A stretch of DNA of 64,000 nt, from contig CCSI01000008.1 of the NCBI GenBank assembly GCA_000756795.1, forward strand, positions 18,668-82,667, in the 5' to 3' direction. This DNA comes from Qipengyuania vulgaris (GTDB lineage Bacteria > Pseudomonadota > Alphaproteobacteria > Sphingomonadales > Sphingomonadaceae). The notes beneath the pieces were generated by a model that was given only the letters and a program-made list of their open reading frames with translations, was not told where the DNA came from and made no database searches. Positions 17,026 to 27,107 of the stretch are shown here, piece after piece; positions within the stretch are counted from its first letter, which is position 1; every line of letters begins with the position of its first letter. The translations under genes were made by a program, and so were the position numbers.

Positions 17026-17763
17026 TTACCTCGGGCCGGGAGTGTCGACGGGGGTGGGGGTGAGCGGTTCCATCCGGATGACGGAAAATTCGATGCGGCG
17101 GTTGGCGGGGTCCTCGGCGGTAAGCCGTTCAGCAGGTTCGGCGGATCCCAGCCCCCGTGCGCGCAGGCTCTCTCTTGGGATGCCGCGCCTCACCAATGCT
17201 TCGCGAACAACCCTGGCCCGATCCATCGAAAGCGCGACATTGTCGGCTTCGTTGCCCGATTTATCGGTATGGCCGGTGATGGCGATGATGGCGCCCGAGC
17301 ACGGCTCCAGCGCCTCGGCCACTTCATCGAGCAGCATGCGGCTGGCGGACAGCAGTGCCGCGCTGCCTTCTTCGAAACGGATGGTGCGGGTGCGCAGCAA
17401 GCCGTCGACATCTTCCTGGCAATGCAGCGGCTCGAAGGTTCGTTCGCCGCTTTCGGCGTTGAGCGATCCATCGACCCAGCTCACTCCGCCGACCCCGGGG
17501 ATGGATTTAACGATTTGCGCCGCGCGGGTGCGCCGCTCATCATCGAGCCCTTCGCCGCCCGACAGCAGAGGATGCCGCGAAGGCGAACCATCGACGAGGC
17601 CGAAATCGGTCTCGACCATCGAAAGGCCTTCTGCCGCGAGTGCATCCTTGGCATCGCCCGCCAGCCGCTCTGCCATGGCATCGGCCCTTCCCGAAAAGCT
17701 CGAGAAAGACCCGATGGCGATGACGAGCAAGGCTCCGGCAGGTATGGCGAGGCGACGCAGCAT
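17026..17763 (-). CDS. OmpA-family envelope protein
   Basis: A 245-residue protein with an N-terminal hydrophobic anchor or signal (residues 4-22), a BON-like middle (SIPGVGGVSWVDGSL, about residues 88-102) and a C-terminal OmpA/MotB peptidoglycan-binding domain. The OmpA motif is TGHTDKSGNEADNVALSMDRA (written from about residue 162), followed by LRARGLGSAEPA and NRRIEFSV. It should tether the envelope to peptidoglycan. It is first in an operon with a 41-residue membrane peptide and an HhH membrane protein. The layout resembles ArfA-like OmpA proteins; the precise role is unknown. Confidence 0.85.
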   Translation of the reverse strand: MLRRLAIPAGALLVIAIGSFSSFSGRADAMAERLAGDAKDALAAEGLSMVETDFGLVDGSPSRHPLLSGGEGLDDERRTRAAQIVKSIPGVGGVSWVDGSLNAESGERTFEPLHCQEDVDGLLRTRTIRFEEGSAALLSASRMLLDEVAEALEPCSGAIIAITGHTDKSGNEADNVALSMDRARVVREALVRRGIPRESLRARGLGSAEPAERLTAEDPANRRIEFSVIRMEPLTPTPVDTPGPR

Positions 17764-17831
17764 AGGCCCAAGCCTTTAGCCAAGCCGCGCCGCCCCTGCC
17801 AAGCGCCAGTTCGCTTTAATGAGTCCTGACC

Positions 17832-19493
17832 CTAATTCAGCGAACCGGCCGTATCGACCAGCGCGATATACTCCTTGCGCCAGTAATCGTCCTGAGGCCC
17901 GGCGAGCTGGCCGACCTTGTCCCAGCTGTATCCGGCGAGCAGGCTGTCACCGCGCAGCTTCTGGCCATAGGCGGCAACCGAGGCGGCGAAGGCGAAGTCG
18001 CCCTGCGGCAGGCGCTTAGTATAAAGCGCGGCGCTGGGCAGGCGGTATTGCAGGAGGCGCGATTTCTCGCCGTCCGGCAGCTTGTAGCGCAATTGAACAA
18101 AGGCTGCCTCATCGCTGCGCCCTGCCGCCTTGCTGTCCTTGGCGATATCGTAGCGGCGCTCGCCGATCCAGCCCTTGTTGCCCGCCGGGATGACCTCGTA
18201 AATCGCAGTCACCTGGTGGCCTGCGCCGATGTCGCCCGCATCGACCGCGTCATTGTCGAAATCTTCCTCGCTAAGCGCGCGGTTTTCATAGCCGATGAGG
18301 CGGTACTGGCTGACCACGGCGGGGTTGAATTCGACCTGTATCTTCACGTCCTTGGCGATAGTGAACAGCGTCGAGCTCATCTCGTCGCGCAGCACTTTCT
18401 TCGCTTCCAGCGCCGTGTCGATATAGGCGTAATTGCCGTTCCCGTGATTGGCGATCTGCTCCATCATCGCCTCGTTGTAATTGCCCGTGCCGAAGCCCAA
18501 TGTGGTGAGGGTGACACCGCTGTCGCGCTGCTTCTCGATCATCTCGATAAGGCGGTCGGTGTCCGAAATGCCGACATTGAAATCGCCATCGGTGGCAAGG
18601 ATGACGCGGTTGACGCCGCCCTCGATATAGCCCTGCCGCGCCATGTCGTATGCAAGGCGAAGCCCGTCTGCGCCTGCGGTCGAGCCACCCGATTTCAGCC
18701 GCGAGAGCGCCGCGCGCACTTCTGCCGGATTGCTGGTGGGTTCGAGCACCACGGCGGTGCGGCCCGCGTAGACGACAATCGAAATCTTGTCCTTGCGCGA
18801 CATTTCCCCGGCGAGGCCTGAAAGTGCCCGTTTGACTAGAGGTAGCTTGTCGGATGAGTTCATCGAGCCGGAGACATCGACGAGGAAAACGAGGTTGGCA
18901 GCAGGGCGCTCCTCGCTCGGCAGGTCGTAACCGCGCAAACCCACGCGGATGAGGCGGGCTTCCGAATTCCACGGACTTGCCGCTGCATCGAGCGTCACCG
19001 AGAACGGCTTGCTGCGGTCAGACGGGCGCGCATAGTCGTAGCGGAAGTAGTTGATCATCTCCTCGGTGCGCACCGCAGCTTCGGGCGGCAATTGCCCCAT
19101 GGTTAGGAAGCGCCGGGTGTTGGCATAGGCACCGGTATCGACATCGACCGAGAAGGTGGAAACCGGCTCGGCAGCGGCAATCTTGATGGGGGAGACTTCC
19201 TCGCCTGCGTAACGTTCGCGGTCCTCGGGCGCGACCATGAGGTCCGGGTGCGGGGGCATCATGATCGATGTTGGCGATGCGAACCGCGAGGGTGGAGGGG
19301 CCATGGCCATGTCGGCCATTTCGGCTTCGCTGGCCATTTCGGGAACTGGCGCGCCATACGAAATGTCGTGCGTGGTGACGTTCTCGACCTCTTCGCCGCC
19401 GTTTTCCTGCGAACAGCCGACCAGACTCACGATTATCGAACCGGTGGCGAGGAGCGACAACACGCCTCCGCCCATGCGTGTGCGATTGTCCAT
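17832..19493 (-). CDS. von Willebrand factor type A domain lipoprotein (YfbK-like)
   Basis: About 553 residues. An N-terminal lipoprotein signal ends VSLVGC, then a disordered linker, the N-terminal domain seen in YfbK-type proteins (FSVDVDTGAYANTRRFL) and a VWA domain with MIDAS motif VDVSGSMNSS and ATDGDFNVGISD. A C-terminal DUF3520-type domain follows. Family members are exported proteins of poorly known function, probably metal-dependent adhesion or envelope assembly. Start: three in-frame ATGs exist (19517, 19508, 19493); GGAGAGGAAG before 19493 and AGGAG nine bases before 19508 make those two plausible. It is transcribed alone from a promoter suggested at 19565-19592. Confidence 0.9.
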   Translation of the reverse strand: MDNRTRMGGGVLSLLATGSIIVSLVGCSQENGGEEVENVTTHDISYGAPVPEMASEAEMADMAMAPPPSRFASPTSIMMPPHPDLMVAPEDRERYAGEEVSPIKIAAAEPVSTFSVDVDTGAYANTRRFLTMGQLPPEAAVRTEEMINYFRYDYARPSDRSKPFSVTLDAAASPWNSEARLIRVGLRGYDLPSEERPAANLVFLVDVSGSMNSSDKLPLVKRALSGLAGEMSRKDKISIVVYAGRTAVVLEPTSNPAEVRAALSRLKSGGSTAGADGLRLAYDMARQGYIEGGVNRVILATDGDFNVGISDTDRLIEMIEKQRDSGVTLTTLGFGTGNYNEAMMEQIANHGNGNYAYIDTALEAKKVLRDEMSSTLFTIAKDVKIQVEFNPAVVSQYRLIGYENRALSEEDFDNDAVDAGDIGAGHQVTAIYEVIPAGNKGWIGERRYDIAKDSKAAGRSDEAAFVQLRYKLPDGEKSRLLQYRLPSAALYTKRLPQGDFAFAASVAAYGQKLRGDSLLAGYSWDKVGQLAGPQDDYWRKEYIALVDTAGSLN

Positions 19494-19564
19494 ATTCTTC
19501 CTCTCCATGATTCGCATCTCCTAGTGTGATGTTATCTTATAAATAAGGGCGATATCATGGCGAA

Positions 19565-19592
19565 AATATGGCTAAAATGAGGCAATAGTCAA
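19565..19592 (-). promoter_or_regulatory. Possible sigma-70 promoter of the VWA lipoprotein gene
   Basis: On the minus strand TTGACT (19592-19587), a 16-base spacer, then CATATT (19570-19565). It lies in an unusually AT-rich 100-base stretch upstream of the gene and faces it. Confidence 0.35.
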
Positions 19593-19695
19593 ATCGGGCA
19601 GGATTTTGGACGTGGAGAGGCATCCCGCGAAGGCGGTTATCTCGCTAAAATATATGGATTTTCACCGGTGCGCTCAACGCGCCGCGATTAAGGCC

Positions 19696-21189
19696 TTATT
19701 CTGCCTTCTTTGCCTTATTCTTGCTGAACAGCAGCCGGTCCTCGGGGCCAAAGCCCCGTTTCCAGATGACGAATCCGTAGGTCGCAAGAATGGCGGGCAC
19801 GCCGAAGGCCAGTTCCGCCCATTCCGGCAGCAGTGTCGCCAGCCAGCCGACCAGCACGGCAGGTGCGACTGCCCACACCAGCGGCCAGCGGAAGGGATTG
19901 ATGGGCTGGCCGATAATGCGCGAGAGCAGGTAAGCTTTCACCAGGCTCGCGACGCCGAGCGAAGTCATCAGCGCGAGTGCCGCAGCTGCTGCCTTGAAAG
20001 GTTCGCCATAGCCATAGGCGACAGCCAGCTTGATGAGGATAATGGTGAGGCCGGCCTGTACCGCAATCGTCGTGATTGAGATCCAGAGATTTCGAACGCG
20101 CGCGACGTAGACCAGCACAGCCTCGGATACGACCGCTGTTGCCGCCACGACCTCGGCTGTCAGCAGGAAGGCTAGCGCGCCCGTTCCGCCCACGTATTCG
20201 GGTCCGAACAGGCCCATGATGGCCTCGCCCGGTACGCCCAGCGCCAGCGCGATGCCCGCTTGCGCGGCGATGATCCAGAAGCCGACCTGACACACCTGCT
20301 TGGCGATTGCGGCGTAGTTCTTGGTCTTCAAGTTCTTGGTAATGACGGGTCCGAGGATGGGCTCGAAGCTGGTTTTCAGTTTCTGTGGCAGCGATGCGAG
20401 TTGCTGCGCCATGTAGTAGACACCGACTGCCGACGGAGCGGCGAAGAGGCCGAGGATGAAGATGTCGACGCGGCGGGTGCCCCACTCGATTGCGTCTGCC
20501 GTGGCAAGGGGAAGTGCGCGAAGAGTAATCTTGCCCATATATATCGGGCTTGGCCGCCAGCCAACGGGGCGGCCATAGGCGCGGAAGAAGGCCCATAATC
20601 CGACCGCCAGACCTGCGTAAATCGAAACCAGGTAAGCCATCGACAGGCCCGATGCCGAGATACCGGGAACGAAGAAGAACACGCCCGCCATGATGGAAAT
20701 CGTCCACGGCTCGACCACCGCGCGGGCGCGCACCGTGGTAGCGATGTCGTATTTGTATGCCTGTGCGGCGAGCACGATTTCGGTCAGCGCGTAGCCGGGA
20801 ATGGCGAGCACGATGAAACGGTCGAGCTCGGTGAATTCCCCGCTCGGGAAGAGCGGGGCAGGCACGAAATAGAAGAAGGCTGCAGCCAGCGAAGAGAATA
20901 TCAGCGCCAGCAACATCCCGTCATAAACGAGATTGGCCGGATGGTGCTCGTCGCCGTCGGTCAGGCGCTGGGCCAGCCCGCGCTTCTCGCCCATCGCGCA
21001 GACCAGCGCGACGAGTTCGACCACCACGAGGGCAGATGCGAAGCGTCCCACCGCGTCGACACCATAGAGGCGACCCGCGATGAACAGGAAGGGGATACGC
21101 GCCAGCAAGCGCAGCAGGAAACCGGCTACGTTCTGCTTTCCGCCCTTGGCGATGGCGGACATGTCATCTTCGGTAGCCTCGGTGGTCAC
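19696..21189 (-). CDS. Polysaccharide/oligosaccharide flippase (MOP superfamily, Wzx-like)
   Basis: A 497-residue membrane protein with about 12-14 hydrophobic segments and the typical family start KQNVAGFLLRLLARIPFLFIAG and MAQQLASLPQKLKTSFEPIL in the middle. It probably flips lipid-linked sugar units across the inner membrane. The GTG start at 21189 overlaps the gpsA stop (GTGA); an ATG ten codons in is the alternative. The exopolysaccharide cassette at 5434-10839 has no flippase, so this could serve it, but they are 9 kb apart and the link is inference. Confidence 0.87.
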   Translation of the reverse strand: MTTEATEDDMSAIAKGGKQNVAGFLLRLLARIPFLFIAGRLYGVDAVGRFASALVVVELVALVCAMGEKRGLAQRLTDGDEHHPANLVYDGMLLALIFSSLAAAFFYFVPAPLFPSGEFTELDRFIVLAIPGYALTEIVLAAQAYKYDIATTVRARAVVEPWTISIMAGVFFFVPGISASGLSMAYLVSIYAGLAVGLWAFFRAYGRPVGWRPSPIYMGKITLRALPLATADAIEWGTRRVDIFILGLFAAPSAVGVYYMAQQLASLPQKLKTSFEPILGPVITKNLKTKNYAAIAKQVCQVGFWIIAAQAGIALALGVPGEAIMGLFGPEYVGGTGALAFLLTAEVVAATAVVSEAVLVYVARVRNLWISITTIAVQAGLTIILIKLAVAYGYGEPFKAAAAALALMTSLGVASLVKAYLLSRIIGQPINPFRWPLVWAVAPAVLVGWLATLLPEWAELAFGVPAILATYGFVIWKRGFGPEDRLLFSKNKAKKAE

Positions 21190-22175
21190 CCGGCGGCTTC
21201 CTGTTCGGCCTTGAGCGGGCGCGCAAGAATGCCTTTGACAACCTTGCCCGGATTATCGCCCTTCAGGAGGTCGTAGACTGCGGTGACGATGGGCATGGCG
21301 ATCCCGTGGCGTGCGGCGAGTTCGACCAGCACGGGCGCGGTGTGCGCGCCTTCGGCCACTGTCTTGCGGTCGGACATAAGCACCTTCGCATCCTGGCCTT
21401 CGCCCAGCGCCTTGCCGAGCGAGAAGTTGCGGCTGGAGGTGGAGGAGCAGGTCAGCACGAGGTCGCCCAATCCGCACAGACCGGTCAGCGTTTCGGGCTT
21501 GGCGCCCTTCGCCTCACCGAAGCGGAGCATCTCGGCATAGCCGCGTGCGATAAGCGCGGCGCGCGCGTTCTGGCCGAGGTTCAATCCGTCGACCACGCCG
21601 CAGGCAATCGCGAGCACGTTCTTCACCGCCCCGCCGATTTCCGCGCCGGTGACATCGTCCGAATAATAGGGCCGGAAGGTCGGGCGGGCGATGTAGGGCG
21701 CGATGCGGTCCCACTGTGCCTCGCCGCCGCCGCAAGCCAGTGTCACGGCCGCGGGAAGACCTGCGACAACTTCATGCGCAAACGTCGGACCGGAGAGGAC
21801 GGCAATCTCGCTGTCGGGCGCAACATCCTTAGCGACATCGTTCATCAGCCGCCCGCTGCCTGCCTCGATGCCCTTCGAGCACAGTATGAGGTCGCGCGGG
21901 TGCGAGGGCATGGCCTTCAGCACCGTGCCCATGTGCTGCGCCGGAGTGACCACGAGCAGCACGTCGAGTTTCGCCATTTCGGCAAGGTCGTCGGTCGCGC
22001 GAATGTTGGGCGCGAGCGAGGCGGTGGGCAGATAGGTGTCGTTGCTGTGGCGGGTGTTGATTTCTTCGACGAGGTCCGCCTCGCGCGCCCACAGCAGCAC
22101 TTCGGTGCCGTCGCTGGCGACCATCTGCGCCAGCGCGGTGCCCCAGGCGCCTGCTCCCAATACTCCGATAGTCAT
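21186..22175 (-). CDS. gpsA: Glycerol-3-phosphate dehydrogenase [NAD(P)+]
   Basis: A 329-residue cytosolic enzyme reducing dihydroxyacetone phosphate to sn-glycerol-3-phosphate for phospholipid synthesis. Nucleotide-binding [14 protein letters not shown] sits at the N-terminus; the catalytic Lys is in [13 protein letters not shown], and [11 protein letters not shown] is the family signature. The ATG overlaps the tsaD stop (ATGA), and its own stop overlaps the flippase GTG, so tsaD-gpsA-flippase is a coupled operon. Confidence 0.96.
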   Translation of the reverse strand: MTIGVLGAGAWGTALAQMVASDGTEVLLWAREADLVEEINTRHSNDTYLPTASLAPNIRATDDLAEMAKLDVLLVVTPAQHMGTVLKAMPSHPRDLILCSKGIEAGSGRLMNDVAKDVAPDSEIAVLSGPTFAHEVVAGLPAAVTLACGGGEAQWDRIAPYIARPTFRPYYSDDVTGAEIGGAVKNVLAIACGVVDGLNLGQNARAALIARGYAEMLRFGEAKGAKPETLTGLCGLGDLVLTCSSTSSRNFSLGKALGEGQDAKVLMSDRKTVAEGAHTAPVLVELAARHGIAMPIVTAVYDLLKGDNPGKVVKGILARPLKAEQEAAG

Positions 22176-23212
22176 GCCTTGACCCCCGCTCCCCTGACCG
22201 GCTCCGCATCCGGGTCGAGCGGCCAGCGTGGCCGCGCCGAGATGTCCAGCGGGTCGGGGCTGAAATCCTTCATTCCCAGCCGCTCGATACCCGCCCAGGC
22301 TATCATCGCGGCGTTGTCGGTGCACAGCTTTGGCGGCGGTGCGGTAAAGCGCATGTCGTGCGTCGCAGCCAGTTCTTCAAGCGCGGCGCGGACCGAGGCA
22401 TTGGCGGCGACACCGCCTGCGACGACCAGTGTCCTGCAATCGCGCATCTCGCCCAGCGCAATGCGCAGGCGGTCGATGACGCAGTCGATGGCGGCCTGCT
22501 GGAAGCTCGCAGCAATGTCGGCGACTTCGTATTTCCCGCTTTCGTGCGCACGCAGGACGGCGCTCTTGAGTCCGGCAAAGCTGAAATGCGGTTCGCCGCT
22601 CCCGACCATCGGGCGGGGCAAGGGGACGGATTTCGCATCGCCCTCCTTGGCCTTGCGCTCAACCGCAGGGCCGCCGGGGAAACCGAGGCCGAGTATCTTG
22701 GCGGTCTTATCGAAAGCCTCGCCCAGCGCATCGTCGATGGTGGTAGCGAGGCGGCGGTACTGGCCGACACCGTCGACACGCAAAATCTGGCAGTGTCCGC
22801 CCGACACCAGCAGCAGCGCATAGGGAAATTCGAGACTGTCGTCGGCGAGGCGCGGGCTAAGCGCATGACCTTCGAGGTGGTTGACAGCAACCAACGGCAC
22901 GTCGCTCGCCATGGCGAGGGCCTTGGCGCTGACGAGGCCCACCATCACGCCGCCGATAAGGCCGGGACCTGCCGTCGCCGCAATCGCATCGAGGTCGGAA
23001 AGCTGCACATCGGCGTCCGCCAGCACCGCCTCCACCATTGGGGTCAGCCGTTCTGCATGGGCACGCGCGGCAATCTCGGGCACGACGCCGCCGAAGGGCG
23101 CGTGTTCCGCGTCCTGCGAGGCGATGCGCTGCGCCACGATGCGCCGCTCGCCGTCCACGATGGCGGCGGCGGTTTCGTCGCAGGAACTTTCGATGCCGAG
23201 TACCAGAACCAT
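22172..23212 (-). CDS. tsaD: tRNA N6-adenosine threonylcarbamoyltransferase
   Basis: A 346-residue ASKHA-fold protein that transfers threonylcarbamoyl to A37 of ANN-decoding tRNAs with TsaB and TsaE. It begins [20 protein letters not shown]; the metal-binding histidines are in VNHLEGH, and LLVSGGHC and [12 protein letters not shown] are present. The frame extends upstream through an ATG at 23233, but AAGGGGAA eight bases before 23212 and the family start favour the shorter form. It is divergent from hemC, with only 46 bases between the starts, an arrangement common in this lineage. Confidence 0.96.
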   Translation of the reverse strand: MVLVLGIESSCDETAAAIVDGERRIVAQRIASQDAEHAPFGGVVPEIAARAHAERLTPMVEAVLADADVQLSDLDAIAATAGPGLIGGVMVGLVSAKALAMASDVPLVAVNHLEGHALSPRLADDSLEFPYALLLVSGGHCQILRVDGVGQYRRLATTIDDALGEAFDKTAKILGLGFPGGPAVERKAKEGDAKSVPLPRPMVGSGEPHFSFAGLKSAVLRAHESGKYEVADIAASFQQAAIDCVIDRLRIALGEMRDCRTLVVAGGVAANASVRAALEELAATHDMRFTAPPPKLCTDNAAMIAWAGIERLGMKDFSPDPLDISARPRWPLDPDAEPVRGAGVKA

Positions 23213-23258
23213 TGTGCGCTTCCCCTTAGTCATATCCCTCGCTAGGGCAAGCGCGCCC

Positions 23259-24188
23259 ATGCCTGTGACACCTCCCTTTCGCCTCGGAACCCGCCGTTCT
23301 CCGCTCGCCATGGCTCAGGCCCACGAGGCGCGCGCGCGGCTGTGCGCAGCGCTTGGCTGGGACGAGGCTCAGGTCGAACTCGTGCCTGTGGTGGCCAGCG
23401 GCGACAAGATACAAGACCGCCCGCTCGCCGATATCGGCGGCAAGGCGCTGTGGACACGCGAACTCGATATCTGGCTCGCCGAGGGCAAGATCGACGCTGC
23501 GGTGCATTCGATGAAGGACGTCGAGACCATCCGGCCTGCCGAAATTGCTATCGGAGCTATCCTGCCGCGTGCCGACAAGGCGGATGTCCTCCTCGGCGCG
23601 ACCTCGCTCAGCGCCATCCCGCAAGGCGCGCGTGTCGGGACAAGCGCACCGCGCCGTGCCGCGCAATTGCTCCATGCGAGGCCTGACCTCGAGGTGGTCG
23701 GCATCCGGGGCAATGTGGCAACCCGCATGGCCAAGCTGCAGGCGGGCGAGGCGGATGCGACTTTCCTCGCTGCCGCGGGCCTAGCGCGGCTCGGTGAGGA
23801 CAGCACCGGCACGCGTCTCGACCCGGAGGAGTGGCTTCCCGCTCCTGCACAGGCTGCCATCGGCATCGAATGCCGCGTCGATGACGAGGGCGCGAAGGAA
23901 CTACTCTCGGCCATCAACCACCGTCCGAGCGCGGAAGAGGTGCTGGCCGAACGCGCTCTACTCGAAGGGCTGGGCGGCACTTGCCACAGTCCCATCGCTG
24001 CATTGACCCGCCGCGATGGCGACCAGCTACACATGACCGCCGCGATCTACAGCCCCGATGGCGCCATCCGCATCGCCCGCGATGCCACATTCGAGCCGGG
24101 GGACCTCGACGCAGCGCGCAACCTCGCGAGCGAACTCCTCGCCGGAGCGCCCGAGCATGTCGCGGCGCATTTCGGCGGCGTGGCATGA
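23259..24188 (+). CDS. hemC: Hydroxymethylbilane synthase (porphobilinogen deaminase)
   Basis: A 309-residue haem pathway enzyme that joins four porphobilinogens. It begins [15 protein letters not shown]; substrate-binding residues are in VHSMKDVE and [11 protein letters not shown], and the dipyrromethane cofactor Cys is in [13 protein letters not shown] (about residue 240). The open frame reaches far upstream through the divergent tsaD region; the ATG at 23259 fits the family. Its TGA overlaps the hemD ATG (ATGA). Confidence 0.96.
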   Translation: MPVTPPFRLGTRRSPLAMAQAHEARARLCAALGWDEAQVELVPVVASGDKIQDRPLADIGGKALWTRELDIWLAEGKIDAAVHSMKDVETIRPAEIAIGAILPRADKADVLLGATSLSAIPQGARVGTSAPRRAAQLLHARPDLEVVGIRGNVATRMAKLQAGEADATFLAAAGLARLGEDSTGTRLDPEEWLPAPAQAAIGIECRVDDEGAKELLSAINHRPSAEEVLAERALLEGLGGTCHSPIAALTRRDGDQLHMTAAIYSPDGAIRIARDATFEPGDLDAARNLASELLAGAPEHVAAHFGGVA

Positions 24189-24871
24189 CGCGGCCGCTGT
24201 TCGTATTGCGGCCTGAACCCGGCCTCAGCGTTACTCTCGAAACCGCTGCATCCATAGGTCTCGAGGCGCTCGGCTGCCCGCTGTTCAAGGTGAAGCCGGT
24301 CGAATGGTCTGCTCCGCCGCGTGCTGATTTCGACGCCTTGCTGGTCGGAAGTTCCAATGTCTTCCGCCACGGCGGCAGAGCGCTGGCGAAGCTCGAAGGC
24401 CTGCCCGTCTACGCCGTCGGCGAGGCCACCGCCGAAGGCGCGCGTGAGAAGGGTTTTCTCGTCACCATGACCGGCAAGGGCGGCTTGCAGAACCTGCTCG
24501 ACGAGGTGGCGGGTCGCGAGCTGAAGTTCCTGCGGCTCGCTGGCGAGAAGATGGTCGAACTTTCGCGGCCCGTCGGCATCACAATCGAGACACGCATAGT
24601 CTATCGCACCGTCCCTCTCGAAATCTCGCCCAGCGTCAGCAAGACCATGCGCGAGGAGGGCGGGGTGGCTGTCCTTCATTCGGGCGAGGCGGCGCGCAGG
24701 CTTATCACCGAATGCGAGCGGCTCGGCATCAGGCGCAAGTCCATCACCATCGCCGCGCTCGGCCCGCGCATCGCGGAAATCGCGGGCGAGGGATGGGAAG
24801 CTGTCCACACCGCAGCCCAGCCGCTCGACGCCGAGCTACTGGCCTTGGCGCAGGCTTTGTGCCAAGGCTGA
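24185..24871 (+). CDS. hemD: Uroporphyrinogen-III synthase
   Basis: A 228-residue protein of the HemD fold, closing hydroxymethylbilane to uroporphyrinogen III. Sequence conservation in this family is low; support comes from RPLFVLRPEPG at the start, VGSSNVFRHG, VYAVGEATAEGAREKGF (the conserved VGxxTA region), LHSGEAARRL and AALGPRIAE, and from overlap with hemC. It is followed 57 bases later by a mitofilin-like membrane protein, the same hemC-hemD-HemX/mitofilin order seen widely. Confidence 0.93.
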   Translation: MTRPLFVLRPEPGLSVTLETAASIGLEALGCPLFKVKPVEWSAPPRADFDALLVGSSNVFRHGGRALAKLEGLPVYAVGEATAEGAREKGFLVTMTGKGGLQNLLDEVAGRELKFLRLAGEKMVELSRPVGITIETRIVYRTVPLEISPSVSKTMREEGGVAVLHSGEAARRLITECERLGIRRKSITIAALGPRIAEIAGEGWEAVHTAAQPLDAELLALAQALCQG

Positions 24872-24928
24872 GGCAGGGGATAGCTGCGGCGCATCGAACG
24901 CCGCAAACGGGTCGCGGAACGGAGTAGG

Positions 24929-25840
24929 ATGGACGATTTTTCGAGCACTCGGCGAAGCCGCAAGACCATGCGGCCGATGCTTATGGCCGTTGTTGGTTCG
25001 TTTGCGCTTGGCGCGGGAATTGTCGGCTATGTTGCTTACCGGATGAATTCGGGCGAAGAGCAGGTCGATTCCGCTCCGCCGCAAACCGCTATCGCTGCCC
25101 AGCCTTCCGCAGGTGCGAGCCCGCTCCCCACACCGACCAGTTCGGCGGCAAGACGCTCTGCCGAAGCGGTCGAGCAGATGGCCGAGACCCAGGGCGGCAT
25201 CGACCAGCGCCTCGCCGCCGCCGAGCAGCGCCTTGCGCGTCTTGACCTTCAGGCGCAGGCGGCCGCCGGCAATGCCGCCCGTGCGGAGGGCCTGCTCATT
25301 GCATTCGCCATCCGCCGCGCCATCGATAAAGGTGCGCAATTGGGCTACCTTGCCGATCAGCTAAGGCTGCGTTTCGGCGATGCGCTGCCCAATGCGGTGA
25401 ACACCATTCTCACCTTCTCGCGCGATCCGGTGACGCTGGACCAGCTAACCGCGCGGCTCGATGGCCTTTCGCCGCAGTTGCAGTCGGGCGACCAGCGCGG
25501 CGGGTTCGAGCGCTTTACCGACGAGTTGGGCGCGCTTTTCACCATCCGCCGCGAAAGCGCCCCATCGCCGCAGCCCGAAATGCGCATCGAGCGCGCGCGG
25601 CTGTTCCTGCTATCGGGCCGGACTGGGGATGCGATTGCCGAGGTACGGAACATGCCCGGTGCCGCCAATGCGCAAGGTTGGCTGCGCGATGCCGAGCGCT
25701 ACGAAGCCACGCAGCGTTCGCTCGACCTCATCGAGACCGCTGCCGTGCTCGAGCCGCGCCGCCTGCGCGATGGTGCGGGTAACCGGATTTCGCAGCCCAG
25801 CCCGGCGGACAATCCGGCCGAGAATTCCGCCGACGATTAG
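24929..25840 (+). CDS. Mitofilin/HemX-like inner membrane protein
   Basis: A 303-residue protein with a short basic N-terminus, one membrane helix (about residues 18-38), a Pro/Ala/Ser-rich linker, a coiled-coil stretch (AETQGGIDQRLAAAEQRLAR, about residues 85-105) and an alpha-helical domain. This is the plan of alphaproteobacterial mitofilin-like proteins, which sit after hemD and have been linked to membrane shaping. No enzyme motif is seen. The call rests on architecture and position. Confidence 0.7.
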   Translation: MDDFSSTRRSRKTMRPMLMAVVGSFALGAGIVGYVAYRMNSGEEQVDSAPPQTAIAAQPSAGASPLPTPTSSAARRSAEAVEQMAETQGGIDQRLAAAEQRLARLDLQAQAAAGNAARAEGLLIAFAIRRAIDKGAQLGYLADQLRLRFGDALPNAVNTILTFSRDPVTLDQLTARLDGLSPQLQSGDQRGGFERFTDELGALFTIRRESAPSPQPEMRIERARLFLLSGRTGDAIAEVRNMPGAANAQGWLRDAERYEATQRSLDLIETAAVLEPRRLRDGAGNRISQPSPADNPAENSADD

Positions 25841-25849
25841 TACCTGACC

Positions 25850-27064
25850 CTAAGCTTTCATCAGTTCGGGAACATCGCCCGATACGCCGCGCGCTTCGTC
25901 CATGAAGAATTTCTTGAGCCAGCCCGAGCGCTGGACCCCTGCCATGCCGAGGCGGCGCACGGCACTGGCGGTCTTGCCGGGCACGCCGAAGATGCGCGTC
26001 AGCGTGTCGGTCGCGCCCATGACCATGATGGAATCGAGCGCGCGCCACTTCTCGTAACGCTCCAGCACCTGCGCATCACCAAGGTCGAGGCCGAGGCGGC
26101 GCGCCTCTTCCAGCACCTCGACCAGTGCGCCGACATCGCGCAGGCCAAGGTTGAGGCCTTGTCCGGCAATCGGGTGCATCCCGTGCGCGCTGTCGCCGAT
26201 GAGCGCCATGCGTTCGCCAACGATGCGCGCCGTGTGCTGGAAGCTCAAGGGATAGGACGAGCGCCCACTGTTGAGTTCGAGCGTGCCGAGAATGTCGCCC
26301 ATGCGCTTTTCCACTTCGGCGAGGAAGGCGCGGTCGCCCATCTTGAGCACGCCGGCGGCATCCTTCTCGTCGACCGTCCAGACCAGCGCGCTGCGGTGCT
26401 TGCCGTCCGGCCCGTCGAGCATGGGAAGGAGCGCGAAGGGGCCGTCCTCGTAGAAAATTTCCCACGCAATCCCTTCGTGCGGCCTGGAGTGGTTGAGGCC
26501 GGTGATGATGGCGCGGTGCGAATAGTCCCAGCTCGCCATCTTGAGCCCTTCTTCCTCGCGCGTCGGCGAGCCGCGGCCTTCCGCGCCCACGAGCAAATCG
26601 GCTTCGAGAACCGTGCCATCGCCCAGCGTCGCGTTGACGGAAAAGGCATCGCGGTGGCGGCTGACGACATCGACCGGCGCGTGCATGGTGATGAGCGGCT
26701 CGGCCTTGGCCGCCTCGAACAGCGCGATGCGCAGCTGGCGGTTGGCGAACATGCGTCCGAGCGTGCCCTCATGCGGCTCGGGCCGGAAATCGATGCGGCC
26801 CGGCTTCATCTGGTCGAGCACGGCGATAGCCTCAATGGGCGAGCCATGTTCCTCCAGCGCCTCGGCAAGGCCGATATTGCGGAACAGGCGCCAGCTGGCC
26901 GTCGAGATGGCCGAGGCGCGCCCGTCGAAGCCTTCTGCGATGAGGTCGGCCGGGTCCGCCCGGTCGATGAGGTGGCTGGAAAGGCCCTTCTTCGCCGCCG
27001 CAAGGGCCAGCGTGGTGCCGACGAGGCCGCCGCCAAGGATGAGCAGGTCGCGCTTGTCTGTCAT
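25850..27064 (-). CDS. FAD-dependent ubiquinone biosynthesis hydroxylase (UbiH/UbiF/Coq6 family)
   Basis: A 404-residue flavoprotein monooxygenase hydroxylating the quinone ring during ubiquinone synthesis. N-terminal FAD-binding LLILGGGLVGTTLALAA, the middle DG-type motif LLVGAEGRGSPTR and the C-terminal family signature ALIGDSAHGMHPIAGQGLNLGLRD are visible. Which ring position is used cannot be told. The ATG at 27064 gives the usual family start; the longer frame overlaps the divergent reductase gene. The two divergent starts are 43 bases apart. Confidence 0.92.
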   Translation of the reverse strand: MTDKRDLLILGGGLVGTTLALAAAKKGLSSHLIDRADPADLIAEGFDGRASAISTASWRLFRNIGLAEALEEHGSPIEAIAVLDQMKPGRIDFRPEPHEGTLGRMFANRQLRIALFEAAKAEPLITMHAPVDVVSRHRDAFSVNATLGDGTVLEADLLVGAEGRGSPTREEEGLKMASWDYSHRAIITGLNHSRPHEGIAWEIFYEDGPFALLPMLDGPDGKHRSALVWTVDEKDAAGVLKMGDRAFLAEVEKRMGDILGTLELNSGRSSYPLSFQHTARIVGERMALIGDSAHGMHPIAGQGLNLGLRDVGALVEVLEEARRLGLDLGDAQVLERYEKWRALDSIMVMGATDTLTRIFGVPGKTASAVRRLGMAGVQRSGWLKKFFMDEARGVSGDVPELMKA

Positions 27065-27107
27065 GGGGCCAGTCCCTAATGCGCGAAGCGTGACGGAAGC
27101 AAGGACA

